Shown: piece by piece, positions 34,435-47,428 of the stretch
Layout: every line of letters begins with the position of its first letter
Position numbering within the stretch: the stretch's first letter is position 1
DNA from: Streptomyces sp. A012304
GTDB taxonomy: Bacteria > Actinomycetota > Actinomycetes > Streptomycetales > Streptomycetaceae
DNA: 64,000 nucleotides
Reading direction: 5' to 3'
Assembly: GCF_026008495.1 (NCBI RefSeq)
Contig: NZ_BQUN01000098.1
Location: 357,538 to 421,537 of the forward strand
The notes under the pieces: model-generated
What the model was told of the DNA's origin: nothing
Seen by the model: only the letters and a program-made list of their open reading frames with translations
Databases searched by the model: none
Program-made: the position numbers and the translations under genes

Positions 34435-35798
34435 GACGTCCGGCACCTCTCCACGAACCGACGGGCCACACCGGGCTCGGCCGCCCAGTGTGTGTGCAGA
34501 TAACTCGCGTGCACCCCGCGCTGTACAAAACCTTCGACCCGCCGGCGCGGGATCCGCACCCCCCAGGCGGGGGCCGCCCCCGCCTCCGGCTCCACCACGG
34601 TCCGGTGGAACTCGTGCCCCCGCACCCGCGTCCCCGCCGCGGCCAGCACACTGTCGCTCACGGCGACCGCGTCCCGGTACCCGAGCGTCAGCCGCTCCGA
34701 CATCCGCGCGCCGGCGTCCAGCACCCCGCACATCGGCAGCCCGTCCAGCTCACGGCACAGGTACAGCAGCCCGGCGCACTCGGCGGCGACCGGCGCCCCG
34801 CCCGCCGCCAGCTCGGCGACGGCCTTGCGCAGGGGTTCGTTGGCGGACAGCTCGCCGGCGTACACCTCCGGGAAACCGCCCCCGATCACCAGCCCGGCCG
34901 TCCCCTCCGGCAGCTCCTCGTCCCGCAACGGATCGAAGGAGACGACCTCGGCACCCGCGGCGGTGAGCAACTCGGCATGCTCGGCATAGGAAAAGGTGAA
35001 CGCGGGCCCACCGGCGACGGCGACCACGGGCGCGCCAGGACGTGCCGGCCCGTCCGGCCCCACGGCCCCGGCCGCGTCCCACGCAGCGCACGGCAGCGCA
35101 CCGGCGCCACGCGCCAACGCCGCCAACCCGTCCAGATCGCACCCCGCGGCAACCTGCGCCGCCATCGCGGCGACGGCCTCCAACGCCTTCTCCCGCCGCT
35201 CCGCGACCGGCACCAGTCCCAGATGCCGCGACGGCGTGTCCACCTGGGCCACCCGCCGCAGCACCCCCAGCACCGGCACCCCCGAGGCCTCCAACGCCTC
35301 CCGCAGCAGCTCCTCGTGCCGGTCCGACCCGACCTTGTTCAGGATCACGCCCCCGACCCGCACCTCCGGGTCCCAGGAGGCGAACCCGTGCACCAGCGCC
35401 GCCACCGACCGCGACTGCGACGAGGCGTCCACGACAAGCACCACCGGCGCGCGCAGCAGCTTCGCTACATGAGCCGTGGACGCCAGTTCACCCTGCCCCG
35501 CGGCCCCGTCGTACAGCCCCATCACCCCCTCCACGACGGCGATGTCACACCCCCGCGCCCCGTGCAGGAACAGCGGAGCGACCAGCTCCGGCCCGCACAG
35601 GTACGCGTCGAGGTTCCGCCCCACCCGCCCGGTCGCGAGCGCGTGGTACCCGGGGTCGATGTAGTCCGGCCCGACCTTGTGCGCGGACACGGCGAGCCCC
35701 CGCGCGGCGAACGCGGCCATCAGCCCCGTGGCGACGGTGGTCTTGCCGCTCCCGGAGGAGGGAGCGGCGACGACCAGCCGAGGGACGGAACCACTCAC
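34431..35798 (-). CDS. cobB: Cobyrinic/hydrogenobyrinic acid a,c-diamide synthase
   Basis: 455-aa glutamine amidotransferase. N-terminal dethiobiotin-synthetase-like ATPase (LVVAAPSSGSGKTTVATGL, HKVGPDYIDPGYH) and C-terminal class I GATase domain with the nucleophile in AAECAGLLYL. Two tandem GTGs at the start; the second (35798) makes a GTGA overlap with the cobO stop as at the other junctions, with GAGGGG about 9 nt upstream. Confidence 0.94.
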   Translation of the reverse strand: MSGSVPRLVVAAPSSGSGKTTVATGLMAAFAARGLAVSAHKVGPDYIDPGYHALATGRVGRNLDAYLCGPELVAPLFLHGARGCDIAVVEGVMGLYDGAAGQGELASTAHVAKLLRAPVVLVVDASSQSRSVAALVHGFASWDPEVRVGGVILNKVGSDRHEELLREALEASGVPVLGVLRRVAQVDTPSRHLGLVPVAERREKALEAVAAMAAQVAAGCDLDGLAALARGAGALPCAAWDAAGAVGPDGPARPGAPVVAVAGGPAFTFSYAEHAELLTAAGAEVVSFDPLRDEELPEGTAGLVIGGGFPEVYAGELSANEPLRKAVAELAAGGAPVAAECAGLLYLCRELDGLPMCGVLDAGARMSERLTLGYRDAVAVSDSVLAAAGTRVRGHEFHRTVVEPEAGAAPAWGVRIPRRRVEGFVQRGVHASYLHTHWAAEPGVARRFVERCRTS

Positions 35799-36394
35799 CA
35801 CTCGATGCCCCTCTGGCCCTTCTGGCCGGCGTCCATGGGGTGCTTGACCTTGGACATGTCGGTCACCAGGTCGGCGAACTCCACCAGCTTCTCCGGCGCG
35901 TTCCGCCCGGTGATCACGACGTGCTGGGTCCCGGGCCGGTCGCGCAGCACCTCGACGACCTCGTCGGTGTCCACCCAGCCCCAGTGCATCGGGTACGCGA
36001 ACTCGTCCAGCACGTACAGCCGGTACGTCTCGGCCGCGAGGTCCCGCTTGACCTGCTCCCAGCCCTCGCGGGCCTTCTCCTCGTTGTCCAGCTGTTCGTC
36101 ACGCTGGACCCACGACCAGCCCTCGCCCATCTTGTGCCAGTCGACCGTGCCGCCCTGCCCCGAGGCGCCGAGCACCTTGAGGGCGTTCTCCTCGCCGACC
36201 TTCCACTTCGCCGACTTGACGAACTGGAACACCCCGATCGGCCACCCCTGGTTCCAGGCCCGCAGCGCGAGCCCGAACGCGGCGGTCGACTTGCCCTTGC
36301 CGACCCCGGTGTGCACGACCACCAGCGGCCGATGACGACGCTGACGGGTGGTCAGGCCGTCGTCCGGCACCACACTCGGCTGTCCCTGCGGCAT
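35795..36394 (-). CDS. cobO: Cob(I)yrinic acid a,c-diamide adenosyltransferase
   Basis: 199-aa CobA/CobO-type ATP:corrinoid adenosyltransferase. P-loop HTGVGKGKSTAAFG (about residues 28-41) and YVLDEFAYPMHWGWV are diagnostic. ATG 36394 shares its A with the upstream TAA (TAATG), and GAGGAGGGC precedes it. Confidence 0.96.
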   Translation of the reverse strand: MPQGQPSVVPDDGLTTRQRRHRPLVVVHTGVGKGKSTAAFGLALRAWNQGWPIGVFQFVKSAKWKVGEENALKVLGASGQGGTVDWHKMGEGWSWVQRDEQLDNEEKAREGWEQVKRDLAAETYRLYVLDEFAYPMHWGWVDTDEVVEVLRDRPGTQHVVITGRNAPEKLVEFADLVTDMSKVKHPMDAGQKGQRGIEW

Positions 36395-38390
36395 TACGCT
36401 GCCCTCCTCGAAGTCCCTTGCACATCACGCACCAGCCCGGCGATGGAATCCGCCCGCAGCGCCTCCAGCGTCACCGCCGCACCGCCCAGCTCGTCCGCGA
36501 GCCGCCCCGCGAGCCCGAGCCGCACCGGCCCCGACTCGCAGTCGACGACCACGGACGCGACGCCGTCGGCCGCGAACAGCCGGGCCGCCCGCCCCGCGAG
36601 GGCGACGGGCTCGGCCCCACCCGTCGCCCGCCCGTCCGTCACCACCACGACGAGCGCCCGCCGCGCCGGATCCCGCAGCCGCTCCACCCGCAGCACGTCG
36701 TGCGCCCTGAGCAGCCCGGCGGCCAGCGGCGTCCGCCCTCCGGTCGGCAGCGACTCCAGCCGGGCGGCGGCCGCGTCCACGGACGAGGTCGGCGGCAGGG
36801 CCACCTCCGCGGCCGACCCCCGGAACGTCACCAGCCCCACCTTGTCCCGCCGCTGGTAGGCGTCCAGCAGCAGCGACAGCACAGCCCCCTTGACGGCACT
36901 CATCCGCTGCCGGGCCGCCATCGACCCCGAGGCGTCGACCACGAACAGCACGAGATTGCCCTCGCGCCCCTCCCGAGTCGCCTGCCGCAGATCGTCACGG
37001 CGCACGACCAGTCCCGGCCCCGAACGCCCCCGCGCCCGCTGATGCGGCGCCGCCGCCTGCACGGTCGCCGCCAAATGCAGCTTGGTCAGCGACCCCTGCG
37101 GCCGGCGCGCGCCCGTCGTCCGCCCGTGCTCGGTCCGCGCCCGCGACCGCCGCCCGGCGGCACCCTCGCCGACCCCGGGAACGCTCAGCACCTTGGTGCG
37201 GAACGGCTCGGCGGAGCGCGCCGGAGACTGCTCCCCGGATCCCGCGGCCTGGGGCTCACCGCCCTCACCGGCCTCGGGCCGCGCGCCCGTGTCACCGCCC
37301 TGCGGCCCCTCGTCGGGCGACGGCCGGCCACCGCCCCCACCACCGGGTCCGTCGGGATCGGCATCGGGATCGGGCTCGTCGTCCCCGGAGAACTCCTCCA
37401 GGGTCTCGTCGAGCTTGTCCTCGTCCAGCCCCGGCGCGTCGAAGGGGTTACGGCGCCTGCGGTGCGGCAGCGCCAGCAACGCCGCCTGCCGCACATCCTC
37501 CGCGAGCACCTCCGTCCGCCCGGCCCACGCCGCCAGCGCGGTGGCCGTCCGCGCCATCACGATGTCGGCCCGCATGCCGTCAACCTCGAACGCGGCGCAG
37601 GTCGCCGCGATCTGCCGCAACGCCCCGTCGCCGAGCCGCACCGACGGCAACAGCTCCCGGGCGGCCACGATCCGCTGCCGGACGGCGGCCTCCTCGTCCG
37701 CCCACCGCGCGGCGAAGCCGGCCGGGTCGTCGTCGTACGCGAGCCGCCGCCGGACGACCTCCACCCGCTGCTCGGGCTCCCGCGAGGCCGCGACCTCGAC
37801 GGTCAGCCCGAACCGGTCCAGCAGCTGCGGCCGCAGCTCGCCCTCCTCGGGGTTCATGGTCCCGACGAGCAGGAAACGGGCCGCGTGCCGTACCGACACC
37901 CCCTCGCGCTCGACGTACGACGCGCCCATCGCCGCCGCGTCCAGCAGCAGGTCGACCAGGTGGTCGTGGAGGAGGTTGACCTCGTCGACGTAGAGGATGC
38001 CGCGGTGCGCGTCGGCCAGCAGGCCCGGTTCGAACGCCTTCACGCCCTCCGCCAGCGCCCGCTCGATGTCCAGTGCGCCGACCAGCCGGTCCTCGGAGGC
38101 ACCGACGGGCAGCTCGACCATCCGCGCGGGACGCTCGGTGCCGTTGCCCGGCTCGTGCGGCCCGTCCGGGCACGCCGGGTCCGGCTTCGCGGGGTCACAG
38201 GAGAAACGACACCCGGCGACGACCGGCACCTGAGGCAGCAGCGCCGACAGCGCCCGCACGGCCGTCGACTTGGCGGTGCCCTTCTCGCCGCGCACCAGCA
38301 CACCGCCGACGGCGGGGCTCACCGCGTTCAGCAGCAGCGCCAGCCGCAGATCGTCCTGGCCGACAACGGCCGTGAAAGGGAAGGGAGTCG

Positions 38391-38394
<4 letters not shown>
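36394..38394 (-). CDS. ChlI/ChlD-type AAA+/VWA chelatase subunit for CobN
   Basis: 666-aa fusion resembling magnesium chelatase ChlI plus ChlD. AAA+ domain: Walker A GEKGTAKST (about residues 35-43), Walker B GILYVDEVNLLHDHLVD. A disordered acidic and Gly/Pro-rich linker (about 340-430) follows, then a VWA domain with MIDAS motif DASGSMA. It lies between cobN and cobO and is thought to energise cobalt insertion in place of CobS/CobT (genomic inference in actinobacteria). GTG 38394 has GGAGGG at 8 nt and overlaps the cobN stop. Confidence 0.92.
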
Positions 38395-42040
<3,646 letters not shown>

Positions 42041-42044
<4 letters not shown>

Positions 42045-43552
42045 GCGGGCGCTCCCGGTGGAATGAAGGGCAGTCCTTGCGGCGCGCCGGACTCGATGAG
42101 CCGCCACAGCGCGTCCGTGTCCGCGTGCTGTTCGATCAGGTCGCCGAGCCGGTCGAGCTGCTCCTCGCGCAGCGCGGCGAAGGAGGTGTCGGGCGCCGGC
42201 ACGAACCGGCGGCCCGCGGCGGCGGCCACCTCGCGCAGGAAGGCCCGCCGGAAACCGTCCGACTCCAGCGAGCCGTGCCAGTGGGTGCCCCAGGTCTGGC
42301 CGACCCGGCAGCCGTCGAGAAAGGGTTCGCCCCCTTCGACGGAGGCCACGCCGTGGTGGATCTCGTAGCCCTCGACCCGCTCGCCGAGAGCCTCACCCTC
42401 CGGCCGGGTGAGGGTCTTCTCGCGGGCGAACCGCACCCGCACGGGCAGGATGCCGAGGCCGTCGACGTGTCCCTTGCGGCTCTCCACCTCGTCCTCGATG
42501 TGCCCGCCGAGGATCTGGAAGCCGCCGCAGACGCCGAGCACGGGCCGTCCCTCGGCCGCCCTCTTCTGTATGGCTGTCGCCAGCCCCCGCTCCCGCAGCC
42601 ACTCCAGCGCCCGTACGGTCCCCCGGGTGCCAGGGACGACCACCAGGTCCGCGTCGGCCAGCTCCTCCGGCCGATCCACGAACCGCACCACCACGCCCGG
42701 TTCGGCGGCGAGGGCGTCCACGTCCGTGAAGTTGGACATCAGCGGGATCGCGCACACGGCGACGCGCAGCACGTCCTCGCCGTGCGGCGGGGCGACGTTC
42801 GACTCCCGGACCGTCCCGCGCAGGGAGACCCGCAGTCCGTCCTCCTCGTCGATGCCGAGCCCGTGCCGGAAGGGCAACACGCCGTACGTCCGCCGTCCGG
42901 TGAGGCCGAGCAGCATGTCCAGGCCGGGCTCCAGCAGGGAGACATCGCCGCGGAACTTGTTCACGAGGAACCCGGCGACGAGCTTCTGGTCCTCTTCGGA
43001 CAGCAGTGCCACGGTCCCGAAGAAGGACGCGAAGACGCCACCACGGTCGATGTCACCGACGACAAGCACCGGGAGCCCGGCATTGCGGGCGATCCCCATG
43101 TTCACGATGTCGGTCCGTCTGAGGTTGATCTCAGCCGGACTGCCCGCCCCCTCACAGATCACCGCGTCATACGTGCCCCGCAACTCGGCGAGGCAGTCCA
43201 GCACGGTCCCCAGCAGTTTCCGCTGCCGCCCGCCGTGGTACCCGCGCGCGCTCAGCTCACCGACCGGCTTGCCGAGCAGCACGACCTGACTGCTCTGCTC
43301 GCCACCGGGCTTGAGCAGCACCGGGTTCATCAGCGCGGTCGGCTCGACGCGGCAGGCCTGGGCCTGCATGGCCTGTGCCCGGCCGATCTCCGCCCCCTCG
43401 CGGGTGACGAAGGAGTTGAGGGACATGTTCTGCGCCTTGAACGGCGCGACCTTGACCCCCTGCCGCACCAGCCACCGGCAGATCCCGGCGGTGACGACGC
43501 TCTTGCCGGCGTCGGAGGTGGTGCCGGCGACGAGGAGACCCCCACCGGTCAT
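42041..43552 (-). CDS. cobQ: Cobyric acid synthase
   Basis: 503-aa amidotransferase amidating positions b, d, e and g. N-terminal LLVAGTTSDAGKSVVTAGI (ATPase), APFKAQNMSLNS, and C-terminal GATase with the nucleophile in LGVCGGFQILG and the catalytic His near GTHWHGSLE. ATG 43552 overlaps the cobD stop; AAGGGGG about 8 nt upstream. Confidence 0.96.
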
Positions 43553-44493
43553 CGCGTACGCCCCCTTGTCAGTAGCCGCCCGGCGACGGTGACGCCGAGC
43601 GCGAGCAGGCCGACGCGGCGGGAGAGCCGTGCGGCGCGTTCGATGTCCCCTGTGACGACGGGCCGTCCCGCCGCCCCGTTGAGCACGGGCCGGTGTTCGA
43701 CGCGGCCCCCGTAGGACAGCGTCCCGCCCAGCCGCACGCCGAGGGCGCCCGCGAAGGACGCCTCCACCGGCCCGGCGTTGGGGCTGGGATGCCGGCCGGC
43801 GTCGGCCCGCCACGCCCGTACGGCGCCTCGAGGATCGTCCCCCGCGACGGCGGCGAGGACGGCGGTCAGCCGCGCCCCCGGCCAGCCCGCGAGATCGTCG
43901 AGCCGGGCCGAGGCCCAGCCGAAGCGCCGGTGGCGGGGCGACTTGTGACCGACCATGGCGTCGAGGGTGTTGACGGCCCGGAACCCGAGCAGCCCCGGCA
44001 CCCCGCCGACGGCACCCCACACCAGGGCCCCCACGACCGCGTCCGAGGTGTTCTCGGCGACGGACTCGACGACCGCGCGGGCGATCCCGTCGGCGTCCAG
44101 GGCCTGCGGGTCCCGCCCGCACAGATGGGGCAGCCGGGCCCGCGCGGCCTCCACGTCCCCGGCCTCCAGCGCCCGCCCGACGGCCCGGGCCTCGCCCACC
44201 AGCGACGACCCGCCGACAACGGCCCAGGTGGCGGCGCCGGTCAGGGCGACGGAGGCGGCGGGACAGGGGCGTACGGCGCGCGCGGCGGCGGCTCCCAGGG
44301 CGACGGCGCCACCGGCGCACACGACGGTGTGCAGGGCGCCCCAGCCGCGGTGGTCACGCCACAGCACCCGTTCCACGGCACCGGCGGCCCGTCCGAACGC
44401 GGCGACCGGATGTCCCCGGCGGGGATCGCCGAGCAGCAGGTCGCCGAGGAGGCCGGCGGCGGCGCCGTACGCGAAGACGCGATCGGCCCGCAT
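43549..44493 (-). CDS. cobD: Adenosylcobinamide-phosphate synthase, membrane protein
   Basis: 314-aa integral membrane enzyme attaching aminopropanol phosphate to cobyrate. Family motifs: GDLLLGDPRRGHPVAAFGR, VAENTSDAVVGALVW and NTLDAMVGHKSPRHRRFGWASARLDD. ATG 44493 (MRADRVFAYGAA) begins with the conserved first helix; the frame continues to 44589 into riboswitch RNA, which rules out the longer start. First gene of the cob operon. Confidence 0.95.
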   Translation of the reverse strand: MRADRVFAYGAAAGLLGDLLLGDPRRGHPVAAFGRAAGAVERVLWRDHRGWGALHTVVCAGGAVALGAAAARAVRPCPAASVALTGAATWAVVGGSSLVGEARAVGRALEAGDVEAARARLPHLCGRDPQALDADGIARAVVESVAENTSDAVVGALVWGAVGGVPGLLGFRAVNTLDAMVGHKSPRHRRFGWASARLDDLAGWPGARLTAVLAAVAGDDPRGAVRAWRADAGRHPSPNAGPVEASFAGALGVRLGGTLSYGGRVEHRPVLNGAAGRPVVTGDIERAARLSRRVGLLALGVTVAGRLLTRGRTR

Positions 44494-44605
44494 CGGCTCA
44501 GCCGGCCGCGGGGTGGCGGAGGGGAGTTCCGGCGCTGAACCTCGAACGGCAGCCGAGCATCGCGGTATGTCCTCACTCAGGGTGTCCACGCCCTGGTTCG
44601 ACGAG

Positions 44606-44700
44606 ACCGGCGGTGAGAGTTCCTGGCTCCCGAGGCTCGTGCCTCGGTGACAGTGGCGGGACCGCGCCGGACTCGCACCGGCTTCCTCTCTTGCCGCCGT
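44606..44700 (-). ncRNA. Adenosylcobalamin riboswitch
   Basis: Minus-strand RNA upstream of cobD with the conserved blocks in order: GGAAGCCGGTGCGAGTCC, CCCGCCACTGTCACC, and the B12 box GGGAGCCAGGAACTCTCACC. Closing stem P1 pairs ACGGCGG (44700-44694) with CCGCCGGT (about 44606-44613). About 110 nt remain to the cobD ATG for an expression platform. Adenosylcobalamin binding should shut down the 17-kb operon. Confidence 0.93.
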
Positions 44701-44738
44701 ACATGGCTCCGGCAGTCCACCATGGGCCCGGAAGGGCC

Positions 44739-44755
44739 GTCAACTTGCCGTTGAC
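44739..44755. promoter_or_regulatory. Inverted repeat in the cob promoter region
   Basis: GTCAAC-TTGCC-GTTGAC, perfect 6-5-6, 39 bp upstream of the riboswitch. On the minus strand it contains TTGACG, a candidate -35 for the cob operon, so it may be an operator. Confidence 0.5.
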
Positions 44756-44811
44756 CTGCGTGCGGAGAGTGTGCAGAACCCCACACGGGGGCGTACGCCG
44801 GGCGCGAGAAG

Positions 44812-44846
44812 GCGGGGTGCGGGACAGTGGCCCGTCCGCACCCCGC
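44812..44846 (-). terminator. Terminator hairpin after the small membrane-protein gene
   Basis: GCGGGGTGCGG / CCGCACCCCGC, a perfect 11-bp stem with a 13-nt loop, 21 bp after the stop at 44867 and before the cob promoter. Confidence 0.8.
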
Positions 44847-44866
44847 GTATGCCCTGCGTTCGGGCG

Positions 44867-45088
44867 TCAGGCGACGATCAGTGAGATCCCGTACGCCACC
44901 GCCGCCGCGCAGGCCGCGAAGCACGCGTACGCGCCCGTGACCGCCAGCGCGGCCGACTCGCCCTGGGCGGCGGCGCGCTCACGGCGGGACAGGCCCGCGA
45001 TGCCGAGGGTGAACAGGGCCACGAGGCCCACGGTCACCACGAGGCTGACGCCGAAGACGGAGCCGAGGGCAGCCCAGTCGATCTTCAT
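44867..45088 (-). CDS. Small two-helix membrane protein downstream of phosphate transporter
   Basis: 73-aa protein with hydrophobic segments at about 12-33 and 46-71, joined by a charged loop SRRERAAAQGES. ATG 45088 has GGAGGAAGAA upstream, 34 bp after the transporter stop, so it is co-transcribed. A small protein of this kind follows the second PiT transporter in other Streptomyces; function unknown, perhaps an accessory subunit. Confidence 0.8.
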   Translation of the reverse strand: MKIDWAALGSVFGVSLVVTVGLVALFTLGIAGLSRRERAAAQGESAALAVTGAYACFAACAAAVAYGISLIVA

Positions 45089-45122
45089 GTTGCTTCTTCC
45101 TCCGTACCCGGGTGCGCGGGGC

Positions 45123-46364
45123 TCAGACGGTGGTGGTGGCGGCCGGCGGTACCGGCTCGGCGGTCGACGGGGCGGGGATGGTCGCCGCCAGGTCCTCGGT
45201 CACCGGGCCCGCCGGGGGCGGGGTCACGGCGGCGATCGCCGTGGTCACCACGCCGGCCGGCTCGTCGGTGTCGTTGACGTTGGTGTGGTCGACGACCTCC
45301 CGGCGGGAGATCTTCCAGATCGCCGCGCTGGAGCCGACGAGGAAGACCGCCACCAGGGCCGTGCCCCAGTCGCCGAAGCCGGTCACGTACTCGGCGAGCG
45401 CGCCCACCAGGGCCGCGGCCGGCAGCGTCAGGCCCCAGGCGACGAACATGCGGGTGGCGGTCGACCAGCGGACGACACCGCCCTTGCGGCCGAGGCCCGC
45501 GCCCATCACCGCACCGGAGACCGAGTGGGTGGTGGAGAGGGAGAAGCCGAGGTGGGAGGAGGCCAGGATGACGGTGGCCGCGCTGGTCTGGGCGGCGAAG
45601 CCCTGCTGCGGCTGGAGGTCGGTCAGGCCCTTGCCCATGGTGCGGATGATGCGCCAGCCACCGAGGTAGGTGCCGAGCGCGATCGCGATGCCCGCGGAGA
45701 GGATGACCCACATGGGCGGGTCGGAGTCGGGGGCGACGGCGCCGCCGGCGACCAGGGCGAGGGTGATGATGCCCATCGTCTTCTGCGCGTCGTTGGTGCC
45801 GTGGGCGAGGGAGACCAGGCCCGCGGAGGCGATCTGGCCGGCCCGGTAGCCCTTCGCGGCGGCCTGGCCGTCGGCCTTCTTGCCGAGCGTGTACGTCAGC
45901 CGGCTCGCCAGCATCGCGGCGATGCCCGCGACCAGCGGGGCGGCGATCGCCGGGATCAGGACCTTGGTGACCAGCACGTCGCCGTGGACCGCGCCGACGC
46001 CCGCCGAGGCGATGGTGGCGCCGATGAGACCGCCCATGAGGGCGTGCGAGGAGCTGGAGGGGAGTCCGACCAGCCAGGTGAGGAGGTTCCAGAGGATCGC
46101 GCCGACCAGCGCCGCGAAGATGACCTCGGGACGGATACCGGTCTCGTCGACGAGACCCTTGGAGATCGTGTTGGCGACCTCCACGGAGAGGAAAGCACCC
46201 ACAAGGTTGAGGACGGCGGACATGGCCACCGCGACCTTGGGCTTGAGCGCACCGGTCGAGATGGTGGTGGCCATCGCATTGGCGGTGTCGTGGAAACCGT
46301 TCGTGAAATCGAACGCGAGTGCGGTTACCACCACAATCGCGAGGATCAGCGAGAAGCTTTCCAT
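45123..46364 (-). CDS. pitH2: Low-affinity inorganic phosphate transporter, PiT family
   Basis: 413-aa membrane carrier with about ten to eleven helices and both PiT signature halves: DFTNGFHDTANAMATTISTG near the start and SLAHGTNDAQKTMGII in the second half. A cytoplasmic Ala/Pro/Thr-rich tail of about 50 residues ends the protein. ATG 46364. A two-unit PHO box lies about 50 bp upstream, implying PhoP control, consistent with what I recall for pitH2 (SCO1845) of S. coelicolor. Symbol by synteny and family. Confidence 0.92.
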   Translation of the reverse strand: MESFSLILAIVVVTALAFDFTNGFHDTANAMATTISTGALKPKVAVAMSAVLNLVGAFLSVEVANTISKGLVDETGIRPEVIFAALVGAILWNLLTWLVGLPSSSSHALMGGLIGATIASAGVGAVHGDVLVTKVLIPAIAAPLVAGIAAMLASRLTYTLGKKADGQAAAKGYRAGQIASAGLVSLAHGTNDAQKTMGIITLALVAGGAVAPDSDPPMWVILSAGIAIALGTYLGGWRIIRTMGKGLTDLQPQQGFAAQTSAATVILASSHLGFSLSTTHSVSGAVMGAGLGRKGGVVRWSTATRMFVAWGLTLPAAALVGALAEYVTGFGDWGTALVAVFLVGSSAAIWKISRREVVDHTNVNDTDEPAGVVTTAIAAVTPPPAGPVTEDLAATIPAPSTAEPVPPAATTTV

Positions 46365-46411
46365 TTACCCAGGCAATCGTTCGAGGTCATTGGCTGGACG
46401 ACCGTAGGCAA

Positions 46412-46433
46412 CCTGGGTGAACGGAAGGTGAAC
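46412..46433 (-). promoter_or_regulatory. PHO box (PhoP operator)
   Basis: Two adjacent 11-bp direct repeat units on the minus strand, GTTCACCTTCC and GTTCACCCAGG, each with a perfect GTTCACC core, matching the Streptomyces PhoP consensus. Confidence 0.9.
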
Positions 46434-46568
46434 TGAGGCGGGCATCGCGGTGTCTACGAGAGGGGTTGCCGCTCCGTTCCGGGGCGTCGGGCCGGGTGCC
46501 GCACGGCCCGCGGCGGCGGAAGGAGATTCTCGTCACCCGTGGCCCCTCGTCCTGGCAGGATCGACGGC

Positions 46569-47315
46569 ATGGCTGAGCAGCGACACGACGCGGGAGACCG
46601 CCGCGACCTCCGGGACGCACGGGACGTCCGGGACGGCGCACGGGACGAGGACGAGGAGACGGCACGGGCCTGGGAGGCGCTCGTGGCCACGGCCCGCCGC
46701 ACCGTCGCCGACGGGCTGGTCGTCGGCACCTCCGGCAACGTCTCCGTCCGGGTCGGCGACACCGTGCTGGTCACCCCGTCGGGAGTGCCCTACGACCGGC
46801 TCACCCCGGACGACCTCACCGGCGTCGACCTCGACGGACGCCAGGTGCGCGGCACGCTGGTCCCCACCAGCGAGCTGCCCATGCACCTCGCCGTCTACCG
46901 CACCACCGACGCGCGCGCCGTCGTCCACACCCACGCCGTGCACGCCACGGCCGTCTCCACGCTCGTCCCCGAACTGCCGACCGTCCACTACATGACGGCC
47001 GCCCTCGGCGGACCCGTCCGGGTCGCCCCCTACGCGACCTACGGCACCGAGGAACTGGCCCGGAACATGCTCCACGCCCTCGCCGACCGCACCGGCTGCC
47101 TCCTGCAGAACCACGGCACCATCACCTACGGCACCACCCTCGACCAGGCCTACGACCGCACCGCCCAACTCGAGTGGATGTGCCGCCTGTGGCTCACCGC
47201 GTCGTCGGTCCCCGGCCGCACCCCCACCCTCCTGACGGACGGCCAGCTGACGGAGGTGAGCGAACGCCTGCGCGGCTACGGCCAGAAGCCGTCCGCCCGC
47301 CACGACGGCTCCTGA
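46569..47315 (+). CDS. Class II aldolase/adducin family protein
   Basis: 248-aa L-fuculose-phosphate-aldolase-like protein. Substrate loop VVGTSGNVSVRVGD, catalytic Glu in PTSELPMHLAVY, zinc ligands in VHTHAVHATA and a third His in LLQNHGTITYG. ATG 46569 has GGCAGGA at 8 nt. An Arg/Asp-rich N-terminal extension (RRDLRDARDVRDGARDEDEE) is unusual. Divergent from pitH2; substrate unknown. Confidence 0.88.
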   Translation: MAEQRHDAGDRRDLRDARDVRDGARDEDEETARAWEALVATARRTVADGLVVGTSGNVSVRVGDTVLVTPSGVPYDRLTPDDLTGVDLDGRQVRGTLVPTSELPMHLAVYRTTDARAVVHTHAVHATAVSTLVPELPTVHYMTAALGGPVRVAPYATYGTEELARNMLHALADRTGCLLQNHGTITYGTTLDQAYDRTAQLEWMCRLWLTASSVPGRTPTLLTDGQLTEVSERLRGYGQKPSARHDGS

Positions 47316-47428
47316 CCGGCCCGCCTGCCCGCGGCGGCCCCGGCCCCGCACCGCACGCCACGCCGCCGCGGGCCACCCCCGCCCCACCACCACTGGCCGC
47401 CGAGCGGGATGGCCAGGACACTGGACGG

